From NCBI GenBank assembly GCA_035275625.1, contig DATEMK010000138.1, positions 1-14,998 on the forward strand: DNA of 14,998 nucleotides, written 5' to 3'. Positions 14,736 through 14,998 of the stretch are shown here, piece by piece. Position numbers and translations under genes: made by a program. The notes beneath the pieces are model-generated. The model was given only the letters and a program-made list of their open reading frames with translations. It ran no database searches and was not told where the DNA came from. Numbering within the stretch: position 1 is the first letter of the stretch; each line of letters starts with the position of its first letter. This stretch comes from DATEMK01 sp035275625. Its GTDB lineage: Bacteria > Bacteroidota > Bacteroidia > AKYH767-A > OLB10.

Positions 14736-14767
14736 CTGAACTCTGATTTCTGACTTCTGACATCTGG
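14736..14767. repeat. Heptamer tandem repeat, CTGANNT x4
   Basis: CTGAACT, CTGATTT, CTGACTT and CTGACAT follow each other without gaps and then CTGG. The array ends directly at the stop codon of the monooxygenase-like gene. Confidence 0.65.
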
Positions 14768-14998
14768 CTATCCTGCCTTTCCTTCCACATTCATAAGCTC
14801 GCTCAAACTCCATGCTTCAGGTTTTTCGAAGAACAAAGGCCTTACCTGTTTCCATGTATTTTTAAATAATTCCGAATGGAGATATTTTGCAAGATGACTT
14901 TCTGATTCCCAAACGCTGTACGTGTAAAGAATATTTTTTTCATTAAGATCAGACAGTAATTTCAGCTGGCAGCAGCCTTCAAAGCCTCTTATCTTATC
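14768..14998 (-). CDS. Antibiotic-biosynthesis-monooxygenase (ABM)-like protein, partial
   Basis: The last 76 codons of a gene that enters from the right edge. The segment contains the family's second half: GFEGCCQLKLL, then YTYSVWESESHLAKYLHS and LFKNTWKQVRPLFFEKPEAWSL. These match the ABM/putative quinol monooxygenase fold, a small dimeric alpha+beta barrel that usually occurs as a protein of about 95-105 residues, so only the first 20-30 residues should be missing. Members act as monooxygenases or are uncharacterised; the substrate cannot be inferred. The stop is TAG, and the gene lies 146 bp upstream of gldF on the same strand, separated by two repeat arrays. Confidence 0.8.
   Translation of the reverse strand, partial: DKIRGFEGCCQLKLLSDLNEKNILYTYSVWESESHLAKYLHSELFKNTWKQVRPLFFEKPEAWSLSELMNVEGKAG

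Noticed and set aside
14674..14767. Direct repeats as a CRISPR array
   Set aside because: Units are 7-8 bp with no spacers and no cas gene nearby.

Overview
The window is AT-rich Bacteroidota (Bacteroidetes) chromosome. This rests on adjacent gliding-motility genes gldF and gldG, a protein with a C-terminal type IX secretion (T9SS) sorting domain, a 7TM sensor kinase of the 7TMR-DISM type, rhomboid tandems next to mutL, and promoter elements of the TTG-N19-TAnnTTTG form used by the phylum's primary sigma factor. Shine-Dalgarno sequences are weak throughout, as is usual there. I cannot assign a genus. No tRNA, rRNA, CRISPR array, transposase or phage gene is visible; this is ordinary chromosome rather than a mobile island.

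Layout, left to right. (1) 1-1017, minus: the first 339 residues of a secreted or anchored TPR protein that runs off the left edge. (2) 1118-1489, minus: a small cupin protein with a well-formed promoter. (3) 1655-5412, minus: a likely operon of an exported alpha/beta-hydrolase-like protein with a T9SS tail, followed 32 bp later by a 7TM sensor histidine kinase. (4) 5496-10431, minus: mutL, two rhomboid proteases and a membrane-anchored endonuclease/exonuclease/phosphatase-fold protein, a neighbourhood I recall from other Bacteroidota. (5) 10585-11763, plus: a secreted protein of ten WG repeats, divergent from mutL. (6) 11764-12183: 420 bp without a large gene. It holds a probable 54-residue minus-strand ORF with a terminator-like hairpin behind it, a doubtful 38-codon plus-strand ORF coupled to the WG gene, and a palindrome. 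(7) 12184-14621, minus: gldF then gldG, overlapping by 7 bp, encoding the membrane parts of the gliding-associated ABC transporter. (8) 14768-14998, minus: the C-terminal 76 residues of an antibiotic-biosynthesis-monooxygenase-like (ABM) protein.

The most unusual signal lies in the spacers rather than the genes. Nearly every spacer from 5413 to 14767 carries short tandem repeats of 7-8 bp (CAACTAT x2, ACGAAT arrays, ATTTACA x3, AACAAAT x2, AAATTAA x2+, TGYTRAAT x4-5, CTGANNT x4). The unit sequence differs from spacer to spacer while the period stays near 7. One of these, an ACGAAT-type element, abuts the start codons of two unrelated genes (the nuclease-fold gene and gldF) in the same orientation with 28 of 34 bases identical. 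This resembles the short tandemly repeated repetitive (STRR) heptamers of cyanobacteria.

Several starts were chosen against the longest open frame: cupin at 1489, kinase at 3826, gldG at 13893 and gldF at 14621. The second rhomboid appears to use TTG.
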